Under the pieces are notes generated by a model. That model saw nothing but the letters and a program-made list of their open reading frames with translations. It had not been told where the DNA came from and did not search any database. Source: Flavobacteriaceae bacterium (lineage in GTDB: Bacteria > Bacteroidota > Bacteroidia > Flavobacteriales > Flavobacteriaceae). Taken from it: a DNA stretch of 64,000 nucleotides. The position numbers were made by a program, and so were the translations under genes. Within the stretch, counting starts at the first letter, position 1, and the number at the start of each line of letters is the position of its first letter. Shown here one piece after another: positions 15,933 to 24,658 of this stretch. The stretch is taken from the NCBI GenBank assembly GCA_012959395.1, contig DUDG01000018.1, positions 1 through 64,000 of the forward strand. The letters run 5' to 3'.

Positions 15933-16673
15933 TTACATAGGCATGGATCCTCCATTGGCATGAAGAGTTATTCCACTAACAAATCCTGATTCTTTAGATG
16001 CTAAAAACAAATAGACATGCCCCATATCTTCTGGAGTTCCAATCCTTCCAACTGGAATCATTCTTATACCAGCTTGAATTAGTTCTTCTGGCATACTATC
16101 TGACATTACTGATTTTACAAACCCAGGCGCTACAGCATTAGCAGTAATACCATATTTACCAACTTCTTTACAAAGTGCTCTTGTAAATCCAGAAATTCCA
16201 GCTTTTGTAGCACAATAATTTGTTTGACCAAAAGCTCCAGCAGTTCCATTTATAGAAGAAGCAGAAACAATTCTGCCATACCTATTTTCTTTCATATATG
16301 GAATAACTGCTCTAGTTACTACATATAAAGATTTTAAATTAACATTAATTACGGAATCCCATTCTTCTTCAGACATTTTTAAAAACGATTTATCTCTAAT
16401 TATTCCAGCATTATTTATTAAAATTTCAATTTTACCATGCTCTTTTATAATTTCTGCAATCGCATTATTTACAGACTCTTGATTTGTAACATCAACTTTT
16501 TGATAGAATATTTTACCACCTGATTTTGAAATTTCATTTACAGTTTCGCTTCCGTCAAGTACATCCCACAAAGCAACTGTAGCACCTTCACGACAAAAGA
16601 CTTCACATATTCCTTTACCAATTCCACGAGCTCCACCAGTAACAATTGCTACTTGACCTTCTAATCTTTTCAT
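15933..16673 (-). CDS. Short-chain dehydrogenase (FabG-like, 3-oxoacyl reductase family)
   Basis: A 246-residue classical SDR: T-G-G-A-R-G-I-G (residues 13-20), N-N-A-G near 88, catalytic Ser in S-A-S-S-I-N, and Y-C-A-T-K (Tyr and Lys) near 153. The nearest named family is FabG-like 3-oxoacyl-ACP/CoA reductase. Its place between MaoC and thiolase genes indicates the oxidative direction, 3-hydroxyacyl-CoA to 3-oxoacyl-CoA. A palindrome at 16702-16719 lies 29 bases upstream of its start, so a promoter may begin here within the operon. Confidence 0.87.
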   Translation of the reverse strand: MKRLEGQVAIVTGGARGIGKGICEVFCREGATVALWDVLDGSETVNEISKSGGKIFYQKVDVTNQESVNNAIAEIIKEHGKIEILINNAGIIRDKSFLKMSEEEWDSVINVNLKSLYVVTRAVIPYMKENRYGRIVSASSINGTAGAFGQTNYCATKAGISGFTRALCKEVGKYGITANAVAPGFVKSVMSDSMPEELIQAGIRMIPVGRIGTPEDMGHVYLFLASKESGFVSGITLHANGGSMPM

Positions 16674-16701
16674 AATTTATATTTATTAAACATTATTTTA
16701 A

Positions 16702-16719
16702 TGAGTATTTTTATTCTAA
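16702..16719. promoter_or_regulatory. Candidate operator (TGAGTA-N6-TTCTAA)
   Basis: This 18-bp site matches TTAGTA-N6-TACTAA at 10 of 12 arm positions and lies in the 72-base gap between the thiolase stop and the SDR start. It is the weakest of the five related sites, apart from the half site at 32461. Confidence 0.35.
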
Positions 16720-16745
16720 TTTAAAAAAAAATCACTTTTTTATAT

Positions 16746-17927
16746 TTATATAACTTCAAATAAACCTGCTGCACCCATACCACCGCCAACACACATCGTT
16801 GATATTACATACTTAGCACCTCTTCTTTTTCCTTCTATTAAAGCATGTGCTACCATTCTTGAACCACTCATTCCATAGGGATGTCCAACCGAAATTGCAC
16901 CACCATTTACATTTAATAATTCATTAGGAATATTTAAAACATCTCTACAATAAATTACTTGAACAGCAAAAGCTTCATTTAATTCCCATAAACTAATATC
17001 ACTTACTTTTAAACCGTGTTGTTTTAAGAGTTTTGGAACAGCATAAATTGGACCAATTCCCATTTCATCAGGCTCACAGCCAGCTACAGCAATTCCTCTA
17101 TATATTCCTAAAGGTGTAATGTTTTGTTTAGCAGCTAACGATGATTCCATTAACACACAAGCTGAAGCGCCATCAGATAATTGACTAGCGTTACCTGCTG
17201 TTATTAAACCTCCTTCAATAACAGGCTTTAATGAATTCAATCCTTCTATTGTTGTAGTAGGTCTATTTCCCTCATCTTTTGTTAAAGTATTCTCAACAAA
17301 AGATATTTCTTTAGTTTCTTTATTCATAACACCCATAGAAGTAGTTACAGGAAATATTTCTTGATCAAATTTACCCTCTACTTGTGCTTTAGCTGTTCTT
17401 ATTTGACTTTCTAATGAATAAACATCTTGAGCATCTCTTGAAACATTATATCTTTTTCCAACAACTTCAGCTGTTTGAAGCATTGGCATGTAGATATGTT
17501 TATGCTTAGTAACTAAATTTTTATCTACATATCGATCTAAATTCATTTTTTGAGTTTGAGCTAAACTAATAGATTCTAAACCCCCACCAATAACAACTTC
17601 CATTCCGTCTACAATAATTTGCTTTGCAGCCGTAGCTATAGCCATCATCCCAGATGAACATTGTCTATCTATACTCATTCCACTTACAGTAGCAGGTAAT
17701 CCTGCTGTCAAAGCTACATTTCTAGCGATATTTCCATGGGTGGTTCCTTGTTGAATAGCACAACCCATTATTACATCATCAACTTTTTCAGGATCAATCC
17801 CAGATCTTTTAACAGCTTCTTCAACAGCCCACCCACCCATTGTTGGAGCAGTAGTATTATTGAATGTTCCCCTATAGGCTTTACCTATAGGTGTTCTTGC
17901 TGTTGATACAATTATTGCTTCCCTCAT
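16746..17927 (-). CDS. Thiolase (acetyl-CoA C-acyltransferase)
   Basis: A 393-residue type I degradative thiolase. The acylated cysteine is in D-R-Q-C-S-S-G-M near residue 90, the histidine in G-G-A-I-S-V-G-H-P near 350 and the second cysteine in C-V-G-G-G-M-G-A-A near 380. Length and motifs are complete. It would cleave the 3-oxoacyl-CoA made by the neighbouring SDR. It starts 2 bases downstream of the medium-chain reductase stop, so it is cotranscribed with it. Confidence 0.9.
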   Translation of the reverse strand: MREAIIVSTARTPIGKAYRGTFNNTTAPTMGGWAVEEAVKRSGIDPEKVDDVIMGCAIQQGTTHGNIARNVALTAGLPATVSGMSIDRQCSSGMMAIATAAKQIIVDGMEVVIGGGLESISLAQTQKMNLDRYVDKNLVTKHKHIYMPMLQTAEVVGKRYNVSRDAQDVYSLESQIRTAKAQVEGKFDQEIFPVTTSMGVMNKETKEISFVENTLTKDEGNRPTTTIEGLNSLKPVIEGGLITAGNASQLSDGASACVLMESSLAAKQNITPLGIYRGIAVAGCEPDEMGIGPIYAVPKLLKQHGLKVSDISLWELNEAFAVQVIYCRDVLNIPNELLNVNGGAISVGHPYGMSGSRMVAHALIEGKRRGAKYVISTMCVGGGMGAAGLFEVI

Positions 17928-17929
17928 AT

Positions 17930-18931
17930 TTAGTTAACTTTTAAAATTAATTTTCCTTTTTTATCTCCATTAAATAATTTTTTAAAAATTTCATAAAAAT
18001 TTTCAATACCGTCATATATATCTTCTTTTGATTTTAACTTGCCTTCCAAAATCCAATTACTCATTTCTTCTACAGCAATTGGGTATTTTTTTACATAATC
18101 AAAAACAACCATACCTGTCATAGTTCCTCTGTTAACAAGTAAAGAAAGGTAATTGTCTGGTCCTTTAGCTGAAGTTTCATTGTATTGAGATATCGCTCCA
18201 CAAATTACAATTCTAGCATATTTATTAATAAATATTAAAGCTGAATCTAAAATATCACCTCCAACATTGTCAAAATAAACATCTATACCATTTGGACATT
18301 CTTTTTTAATTCCTCTTTTAACACTTTCATTTTTATAATCAATACAACCATCAAAACCAAGTTCATTTACAACATAATCACATTTTTCTTTTCCTCCAGC
18401 AATGCCCACAACTTTACACCCTTTAATTTTAGCAATTTGTCCTACTATACTTCCAACAGCACCAGCAGCAGCAGAAACTAAAACTGTGTCACCTTCTTTA
18501 ATTTTACCAACTTCTAAAATTCCAAAATATGCTGTCATTCCCGGCATGCCAAGAGTTCCAATAAATACCGGTAAATTTAATTTTCCAGGATAAATTTTAA
18601 AAAATCCCTTACCATCATTAATAGAATACTGTTGTACTCCTGAACCCCCTGAAACGACATCACCTTCAGAAAATTTTGGATTATTTGATTCAATTACCTT
18701 ACCTATGGATCCAGCTCTCATAACATCTCCAATTTTCACAGGTTCTATATAGGATCTTGTTTCATTAATCCATCCTCTCATAGCAGGATCTAAAGAAATG
18801 TATTTATTCTCTATAAGTATTTCACCTTCATTTAAAGATGGTAAAATTTCCTCATTAAGTTCCCAAGTATCTTCATCTGGAAATCCTATTGGTCTTTTTT
18901 TTAATCTAAGAACTTTATTAATTATTTTCAT
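17930..18931 (-). CDS. Medium-chain NADPH-dependent reductase (curcumin / 2-alkenal reductase family)
   Basis: A 333-residue zinc-free medium-chain oxidoreductase. It has the start region [10 protein letters not shown], the nucleotide-binding [12 protein letters not shown] motif near residue 155, and Y-F-D-N-V-G-G near 230, as in prostaglandin reductase/CurA enzymes that reduce enone double bonds. In this operon it could reduce a C=C bond next to a carbonyl in the substrate side chain or ring. Two palindromes lie in the 70 bases upstream of its start. Confidence 0.85.
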   Translation of the reverse strand: MKIINKVLRLKKRPIGFPDEDTWELNEEILPSLNEGEILIENKYISLDPAMRGWINETRSYIEPVKIGDVMRAGSIGKVIESNNPKFSEGDVVSGGSGVQQYSINDGKGFFKIYPGKLNLPVFIGTLGMPGMTAYFGILEVGKIKEGDTVLVSAAAGAVGSIVGQIAKIKGCKVVGIAGGKEKCDYVVNELGFDGCIDYKNESVKRGIKKECPNGIDVYFDNVGGDILDSALIFINKYARIVICGAISQYNETSAKGPDNYLSLLVNRGTMTGMVVFDYVKKYPIAVEEMSNWILEGKLKSKEDIYDGIENFYEIFKKLFNGDKKGKLILKVN

Positions 18932-18944
18932 TTTTTTATTTTAA

Positions 18945-18962
18945 TTAGTATTTTTTTACTAA
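18945..18962. promoter_or_regulatory. Candidate operator (TTAGTA-TTTTTT-TACTAA)
   Basis: Both 6-base arms are perfect and inverted. The site is 14 bases upstream of the start codon of the reductase gene at 18931. The same arms are found at 36783-36800, and near-matches at 43091, 32461 and 16702. Confidence 0.5.
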
Positions 18963-18972
18963 TATAGTAAAA

Positions 18973-18994
18973 ATTACTATGCGCGCATAGTAAT
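18973..18994. promoter_or_regulatory. Perfect 22-bp palindrome (ATTACTATGCG and its reverse complement)
   Basis: The sequence is ATTACTATGCG immediately followed by CGCATAGTAAT, an uninterrupted palindrome. Its GCGCGC centre stands out in very AT-rich DNA. It lies between the second enoyl-CoA hydratase stop and the operator at 18945. On the minus strand it is followed by TTTTT, so it could be a terminator hairpin for the upstream genes or a protein-binding site. Confidence 0.5.
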
Positions 18995-19001
18995 TAACGT
19001 T

Positions 19002-19814
19002 TTATTTCCAATCTGGTGTTCTTTTATTTTTAAAAGCATTTATTCCTTCTTTAGCATCTGCAGATTTTAATACTTTTTCCAACATCTCAGATAAGTACAA
19101 ATGATTTAATTCGCTTGAATTAATTTTGTCTAAAGCCTCTAATCCTAGTCTAATTGCTGTTGGAGAATTAGAAGTCACTTCCATCAACCATTTTTGAGTT
19201 TCATTTTCAAGAACTTCTTTTTTAACAACCCTAGAAACTAAACCCCATTTTTTTGCTATAGAAACATCTAAATTATATCCTCTAACACACCAATCTATTA
19301 CATTTCTAATTGAAATTATTTTTGAGAGTGATTCCATTACTTGCATTGGAAAAATACCTCTTTTTACTTCAGGCAGTCCTAATTTTATATTTTTTGTAGA
19401 AATCACATAATTACATCCCGCCACTAATAAAATTCCTCCAGCATAAACATCACCATTTAATTGACAAATTTTTGGTTTATATAATTTATTAAATAATTCA
19501 CCAATTAAAATTTTTGAATTTGGTTCTGGAATTGTTGAATTATTTTTTTCAATATCACCAGCTAACGCTTTAAGATCCATTCCAGAACAAAAAACATCTC
19601 CATTTGACTTTAACAATACAGCTCTAATATTGTTATTATAAAATGCATATTGAAAGGCAAATGCTATTTCATTAATCATTTGAGGATGTAAAGCGTTTTT
19701 CTTTTTTGGACGATTTAATGTAACAGTAAAGACGTGATCCGTTTCGTCTAATTCTATAAAATCAAATTTGTATGATTTTATATTTTGAATATCTTTTTCC
19801 TTATAAAAATTCAT
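19002..19814 (-). CDS. Enoyl-CoA hydratase/isomerase (crotonase fold)
   Basis: A 270-residue crotonase-fold protein with D-V-F-C-S-G-M-D-L-K near residue 72 (first oxyanion loop) and Q-L-N-G-D-V-Y-A-G-G near 118 (second). L-G-L-P-E-V-K-R-G-I-F-P follows near 142, where a catalytic glutamate is kept, unlike the paralogue at 14647. Hydratase activity is therefore plausible. It starts 9 bases after the carboxylase stop, so both are cotranscribed, and it could act on the product of that carboxylase as in leucine or terpenoid pathways. Confidence 0.83.
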   Translation of the reverse strand: MNFYKEKDIQNIKSYKFDFIELDETDHVFTVTLNRPKKKNALHPQMINEIAFAFQYAFYNNNIRAVLLKSNGDVFCSGMDLKALAGDIEKNNSTIPEPNSKILIGELFNKLYKPKICQLNGDVYAGGILLVAGCNYVISTKNIKLGLPEVKRGIFPMQVMESLSKIISIRNVIDWCVRGYNLDVSIAKKWGLVSRVVKKEVLENETQKWLMEVTSNSPTAIRLGLEALDKINSSELNHLYLSEMLEKVLKSADAKEGINAFKNKRTPDWK

Positions 19815-19822
19815 AGTAAATG

Positions 19823-21421
19823 TTACATTCTAAATACTCCAAAAGAACTAGATCCTTTTATTTCATTGTTGTAAACAGCTGCTAATGCTAAGGATAAATA
19901 TTTTCTAGTATCTGTTGGATCAATAACTCCATCATCCCAAACCTCAGATGTAGTATGCCAAACACTAGCCTTTTCATCAGCCTCTTCAGCCAGCTTTTTC
20001 TTTTCTATTTGAAGTTTTTCTTCATCAATAACTTTATTTAATGAAGATGCTGAATTTCTTTTAATTATTTCCATTACACCAGACAACTGATCTGCTCCCA
20101 TAACACCAGATTTTACATTTGGATATGAAAACAGAAATCTAGGCTCAAAAGATCTACCACACATTGCATAATTTCCAGCACCATATGAATTACCAACCTG
20201 TAGACTAATGTGTGGAACTGTACTTCCAGAAACAGCATGAATTAATTGAGATCCACTATTAATCATTCCATTTTGTTCATATCTCTTTCCTACCATAAAG
20301 CCTGTAGTATTATGAATAAATAGTAAAGGTGTATTAGATTTATTTGCCAATTGTATAAAATGTGTAGCTTTTCTTGCTGACTCAATAAAAATTACTCCAT
20401 TATTCGCAATAATTCCAATAGGGTAACCATTAATTTTTGTCCAACAGCAAAACATTGTTCTGCCATAATTTTCTTTGAATTCAATAAATTCAGAACTATC
20501 AACAAATCTTTTGACAAGTTCTCGAATATCAAAAGACTTTTTCAAGTGAGAAGGAATAATCCCTAAAATCTCATCTTTAACGAATTTTGGGGAAGATGCA
20601 TCGCTTTCATACTTATTATCTGCTGGCTGCTTAATTTTTTTAATTAAATTTTTTGTTATTTCTAAAGCATCTTTTTCATCTTTAGCTAAAAAATCTGAAA
20701 CACCAGAAATACTACTATGCATTTGAGCTCCTCCTAATTCCTCCTCATTAGCATCTTCATTAGTTGCCATTTTTACTAATGGTGGTCCTGCTAAAAAGAC
20801 TTTAGCGGCATTCTTCTGGAAAATTGAATAGTCAGACATACCAGGAACATAAGCACCACCTGCTGTTGCATTACCAAACACTACAGATATTGTTGGGATT
20901 CCTTCTTTAGACCTTCTAGACATCTCCATAAAAAACTTACCATAATTATTAAAAATCCTGTCTTGATCTGGTAAATTAGCTCCAGCACTTTCAACAAGAT
21001 TTATAGTTAATAATTTATTTTCATTAGCAATTTGTGATAATCTTAGATTTTTTAAGCTTGTAGCATAATCAATTGCACCTGCTTTTCTTGTTGCAACATT
21101 TGCATTAATTAAGCAAAGTACATTAGAAACATAGCCCAAAACTACTACTGTAGTTCCACCAGCACCAAACCCGTTTTCATGTTTTAAGCCAGCAAGAGAC
21201 ATCAATTCTATGTGAGGTTTTTTTTTGTCAAGCAACAAGTCTATTTTTTCTCTAGCAAGTAGTTTTTTTCTTCTTCTGGTTCTTTTAATTTTATCTTTAT
21301 TGCCTTCTAACTTTGATAATTTAAAATACGAATTAAGCTCTTTCAATAATTTCTTCATAGAAATCTCATTTTCAATAAAATTTGAACTTAAAACATCAAT
21401 ATTTGACTTTCGAACTTTCAT
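19823..21421 (-). CDS. Acyl-CoA carboxylase, carboxyltransferase (beta) subunit
   Basis: A 532-residue biotin-dependent carboxyltransferase. The N-terminal half has L-A-R-E-K-I-D-L-L-L-D and L-V-E-S-A-G-A-N-L-P-D-Q, then F-G-N-A-T-A-G-G-A-Y-V-P-G-M-S-D and L-G-G-A-Q-M-H. The C-terminal half has H-N-T-T-G-F-M-V-G and G-N-S-Y-G-A-G-N-Y-A-M. It resembles methylcrotonyl-CoA/geranyl-CoA-type and AccD2-type beta subunits. No biotin carboxylase or biotin carrier gene is present in the window, so the partner must be elsewhere. It is the first gene of the leftward operon. Confidence 0.88.
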   Translation of the reverse strand: MKVRKSNIDVLSSNFIENEISMKKLLKELNSYFKLSKLEGNKDKIKRTRRRKKLLAREKIDLLLDKKKPHIELMSLAGLKHENGFGAGGTTVVVLGYVSNVLCLINANVATRKAGAIDYATSLKNLRLSQIANENKLLTINLVESAGANLPDQDRIFNNYGKFFMEMSRRSKEGIPTISVVFGNATAGGAYVPGMSDYSIFQKNAAKVFLAGPPLVKMATNEDANEEELGGAQMHSSISGVSDFLAKDEKDALEITKNLIKKIKQPADNKYESDASSPKFVKDEILGIIPSHLKKSFDIRELVKRFVDSSEFIEFKENYGRTMFCCWTKINGYPIGIIANNGVIFIESARKATHFIQLANKSNTPLLFIHNTTGFMVGKRYEQNGMINSGSQLIHAVSGSTVPHISLQVGNSYGAGNYAMCGRSFEPRFLFSYPNVKSGVMGADQLSGVMEIIKRNSASSLNKVIDEEKLQIEKKKLAEEADEKASVWHTTSEVWDDGVIDPTDTRKYLSLALAAVYNNEIKGSSSFGVFRM

Positions 21422-21580
21422 TAAATAAACATTTTATTTTAATGGATTATTAAATTGTTATTAAATACAAAATTAATTAAAAATTAATGAAAAATATACT
21501 GCTTTTAAATACTGTCTTTATTAAAGCTGGTTTTACAGGAATTGGAATATCTAATAAAATGAAGAAAAAATATTTTATAT

Positions 21581-21883
21581 TTGATTTATTCAAAAATTGG
21601 TGATAGCCCCGAAAGGTTACTTTACAGAAAAGTTGATTTAAGTATTGACAACTGGAACAAATGGGTAGCTGGACCTGAATTTGAATTATTAACAGTTAAA
21701 AATAATTGGGAAGGCATTGATATTTCGATTAAACCATCAATAAAAGGGGCTTCAATTGAAAAAATTCATGACTTGAGAGATCCATCAGTTTTTCAAGACA
21801 TTGATAAAAAAACTTGCCTATTATACTCAGGTGGAGGAGAAAATAGAATTGGATTAACTGAGATTAAAATTAAGAACAACTAA
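21581..21883 (+). pseudogene. C-terminal remnant of a glycosidase-like beta-propeller protein
   Basis: The 100-codon frame starts without a good initiator (TTG at 21581) and reads YSKIGDSPERLLYRKVDLS, then N-W-E-G-I-D-I, P-S-I-K-G-A, L-R-D-P-S-V-F and L-L-Y-S-G-G-G-E-N-R-I-G-L-T-E. This is the C-terminal blade pattern of a family of uncharacterised glycosyl-hydrolase-like propellers. An upstream frame from ATG 21487 is open for 37 codons in another phase, so the 5' part is lost or shifted. It lies directly upstream of the ligase gene and may now act only as a leader. Confidence 0.45.
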
Positions 21884-21893
21884 AAACAAAATT

Positions 21894-23558
21894 ATGAACA
21901 CTGAGTTATTTGATTTTCCTTTTTATAAGTGGGAAAAAGAACTTTCTAACAAACCATTTTTAAAACAACCCTTTGGCAATTTATGGGAGACCTATACATG
22001 GAATGAAGTTGGATTAATGGCTAGAAAACTTTCTAATGGATTAAAAAGCTTAGGTTTAGAAAAAGACAGTCACATTGGATTAGTTTCTAAAAATTGTAGG
22101 GAATGGATTATAGCCGATTTAGCTATTTCAATGGCGGGATATATTTCAGTTCCATTTTTTCCAACATTAAATTCAAAAGAAATAGGAAATTTATTAGAAT
22201 TCGGAGATGTTAAAGCACTTTTTGTGGGAAAATTAGAAAACTGGGAAGAAATGAAACAAGGTGTTAGAAGTGATATGCCTACAATAGTATTCCCTCACTA
22301 TAAAGACCATTCTAAAATTAGTACGGGTCATCAGTGGCATGAATTCATCAATAAATTTGATGCTCAAATAGGAGAATTTAGACCAAACCTTAAAGATATT
22401 TGGACAATAATCTTTACATCTGGAACAACAGGTGATCCGAAAGGTGTTGTTTTAACTTACGAAACATTATTCAATACTAAAAAAATTACCGAAGATGGCA
22501 ATCCTTTAAAAGTTGACTTAAGTGGAAAAAATAGATTTATTTCTTATATGCCACTAAACCATATTTTTGAAAGAGTGGTCATTGAACATGTGGCTTTTAG
22601 ATATGGAGGAATAATTTCATTTGTGGAATCTTTAGAAACTTTTGGACAAAATTTAAATGACACTCAACCAACTGCGTTTCAAGGTGTCCCTAGAATCTAT
22701 GCTAAATTTCAAGAAAAAATATTAATGAAAATGTCTCAAGCCAAACTTGATAAAGTATTAAAAATCCCTATCCTCTCCTGGATTATAAAAAGAAAATTAA
22801 AAAGTGCACTTGGTATGTCAAAAACAAGAGCTCTTGTGACTGGCGCTGCAGCTATGCCATTAGAGCTTTTAGATTGGTATAGAAGTATTGGAATCTATAT
22901 TACAAATGGATATGGAATGACAGAAAACTGTGCTACATGTACCAATTTAAACCCATATCAACCACTAGGTAGAGGGTCTGTTGGAAGACCAACAGCAGGT
23001 GTTGATTTAAAGATAAGTGAACAAGGTGAAATTCTAATGAAAGGTCCTTTTACTTTAAGTTGTTATTATAAAAATGAAGAAGTTACCAATGAAACATTAA
23101 AAGATGGCTGGCTTCATACGGGTGATAAAGGACATGTTGATGATGATGGTTTTTTATATATAACAGGAAGAATTAAAGACATGTTCAAAACATCAAAAGG
23201 CGAATATATTGAACCAGGTGTTTTAGAAGCTTATTTTGGTGACGTTAGTGAATTCTCTCAATTATGTGTTGTTGGTCTAAACTGTGACCAGCCTCTTCTT
23301 TTAGCTGTTCCTTCTGAATCTGCCAAAAACAATAAAGACACTACTAACTCTAAAGTTTCCAAAATTTTAGAAAAAGTTAATAGCAGTCTTGATAATTATA
23401 AGAAAATGTCAAAAATTATCTTTGTAAAAGAAGATTGGGTACCAGAAAATGGCATGACTACTCCAACACTAAAAATTAAGCGTGCAAAAATTGATGAGAA
23501 GTTTTCTGATCAATATGTTGAGTGGGAGAAAAATAATGAATCTGTTATTTGGGAATAA
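21894..23558 (+). CDS. Long-chain acyl-CoA synthetase (AMP-forming)
   Basis: A 554-residue ANL-family ligase. The P-loop-like motif T-S-G-T-T-G-D-P-K-G lies near residue 175, the Y-G-M-T-E block near 340 and the hinge G-R-I-K-D-M-F-K-T-S-K-G-E-Y near 425; the K-I-K-R-A region ends the protein. The Y-I-E-P pattern after the hinge is typical of FadD15/long-chain fatty-acyl ligases. Expected role: CoA activation of the carboxylic substrate for the whole island. It is followed after 5 bases by the hydrolase gene. Confidence 0.88.
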   Translation: MNTELFDFPFYKWEKELSNKPFLKQPFGNLWETYTWNEVGLMARKLSNGLKSLGLEKDSHIGLVSKNCREWIIADLAISMAGYISVPFFPTLNSKEIGNLLEFGDVKALFVGKLENWEEMKQGVRSDMPTIVFPHYKDHSKISTGHQWHEFINKFDAQIGEFRPNLKDIWTIIFTSGTTGDPKGVVLTYETLFNTKKITEDGNPLKVDLSGKNRFISYMPLNHIFERVVIEHVAFRYGGIISFVESLETFGQNLNDTQPTAFQGVPRIYAKFQEKILMKMSQAKLDKVLKIPILSWIIKRKLKSALGMSKTRALVTGAAAMPLELLDWYRSIGIYITNGYGMTENCATCTNLNPYQPLGRGSVGRPTAGVDLKISEQGEILMKGPFTLSCYYKNEEVTNETLKDGWLHTGDKGHVDDDGFLYITGRIKDMFKTSKGEYIEPGVLEAYFGDVSEFSQLCVVGLNCDQPLLLAVPSESAKNNKDTTNSKVSKILEKVNSSLDNYKKMSKIIFVKEDWVPENGMTTPTLKIKRAKIDEKFSDQYVEWEKNNESVIWE

Positions 23559-23563
23559 ATTTA

Positions 23564-24585
23564 ATGATACTTTTTTTATCAATTTCTATTGCTTTTCTAT
23601 TGGGCTATTATATCCAATATAATACAAAAGACAATCTTTTTGAATCTTATATAAACAAGCTAATTTCTATTGCTAAATCAAAAGAAATTCCCGAACTAAT
23701 TACGGGTAAAACAGGTTATGCAAAAAATATAGATGTTAAGTTATTTTATGAAGAGTTAAGTCACTGTGATAACCCAGTAGCTACAGTATTATTAATAAAT
23801 GGAGCAGCAGAAACAATGATTCAATGGCCTGATCAAATGATTAGGATCATACTAAAAAATAATTTTAGAGTAATTAGATTCGATAATAGAGGATTAGGTC
23901 AATCTGACTGGATAAATAACTGGTCAAATTCAAATTCATACAATTTAGATGAAATGGCCCGAGATTCACTGGAAGTTGCTAATCATCTAAATGTTGAAAA
24001 ATTTCATGTAATTGGCTATTCGACTGGTGGAATGATCGCTCAAATATTGGCTATAAAGTATCCAAAAAAATCCTCTCTTTAACAAATCTTATGTCTACTG
24101 GCCATTTATTTGATCCAGAAGCTGAAGCGCCAGATAAAAAAAGACTTGGTCAATTAAAAAAAATGATTTTTAACTATAGAAATAAAAATAGAGACATAGA
24201 TAAAGTTTTGAGGTTTCATTTTAAATTAGACCATTTATGGCATGGATCTGATAATTATGTTATCAATCAAGAGAAACAGATATTAAAAACACTGTATGAA
24301 ATAAAACACAGAAAAGGATTTAATAAAAATGCATTTAAACAACATACTAAAGCAATAAAAAAATCAGGATCCAGATATAGAATGCTAAAAAAGATCAAGG
24401 CTCCTACTCTAATTATTCATGGATCAGATGATCTTTTAATTAAACCTAGTCACTCTAAAAAAATGGCTTCATTAATACATGGTTCAAAACTTTTTATAAT
24501 CAAGGGAATGGGACATGATTTTAATAAAAATTTTAAAAACCGAATAAATATTCTTATTTTACCACATTTAATAGCAAATTCTTAA
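23564..24585 (+). pseudogene. Alpha/beta hydrolase interrupted by a frameshift in an A7 run
   Basis: Starting at ATG 23564 the protein has an N-terminal hydrophobic segment, then R-F-D-N-R-G-L-G-Q-S-D and the nucleophile elbow G-Y-S-T-G-G. The frame ends in a TAA at 24080-24082. With one extra A in the run at 24064-24070 the frame continues as P-K-K-I-L-S-L-T-N-L-M-S-T and runs through the acid (H-G-S-D-D-L) and histidine (G-M-G-H-D-F) to 24585. The rejoined protein has a normal alpha/beta-hydrolase length. The gene may be dead, may rely on slippage at A7, or the run may be miscounted in the assembly. Confidence 0.75.
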
Positions 24586-24590
24586 CTTTG
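24583..24590 (+). promoter_or_regulatory. Candidate -7 promoter element (TAACTTTG) for the TonB receptor
   Basis: TAACTTTG matches the Bacteroidota -7 consensus TAnnTTTG. It lies 68 bases before the receptor start codon, overlapping the stop codon of the hydrolase. A matching -33 TTG is not obvious, so this is tentative. Confidence 0.3.
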
Positions 24591-24658
24591 CGAATTAATT
24601 ATTATGAAATAAACAATAACTAAACTGAATTATTATAAATTAACCAAAACAAACAACT

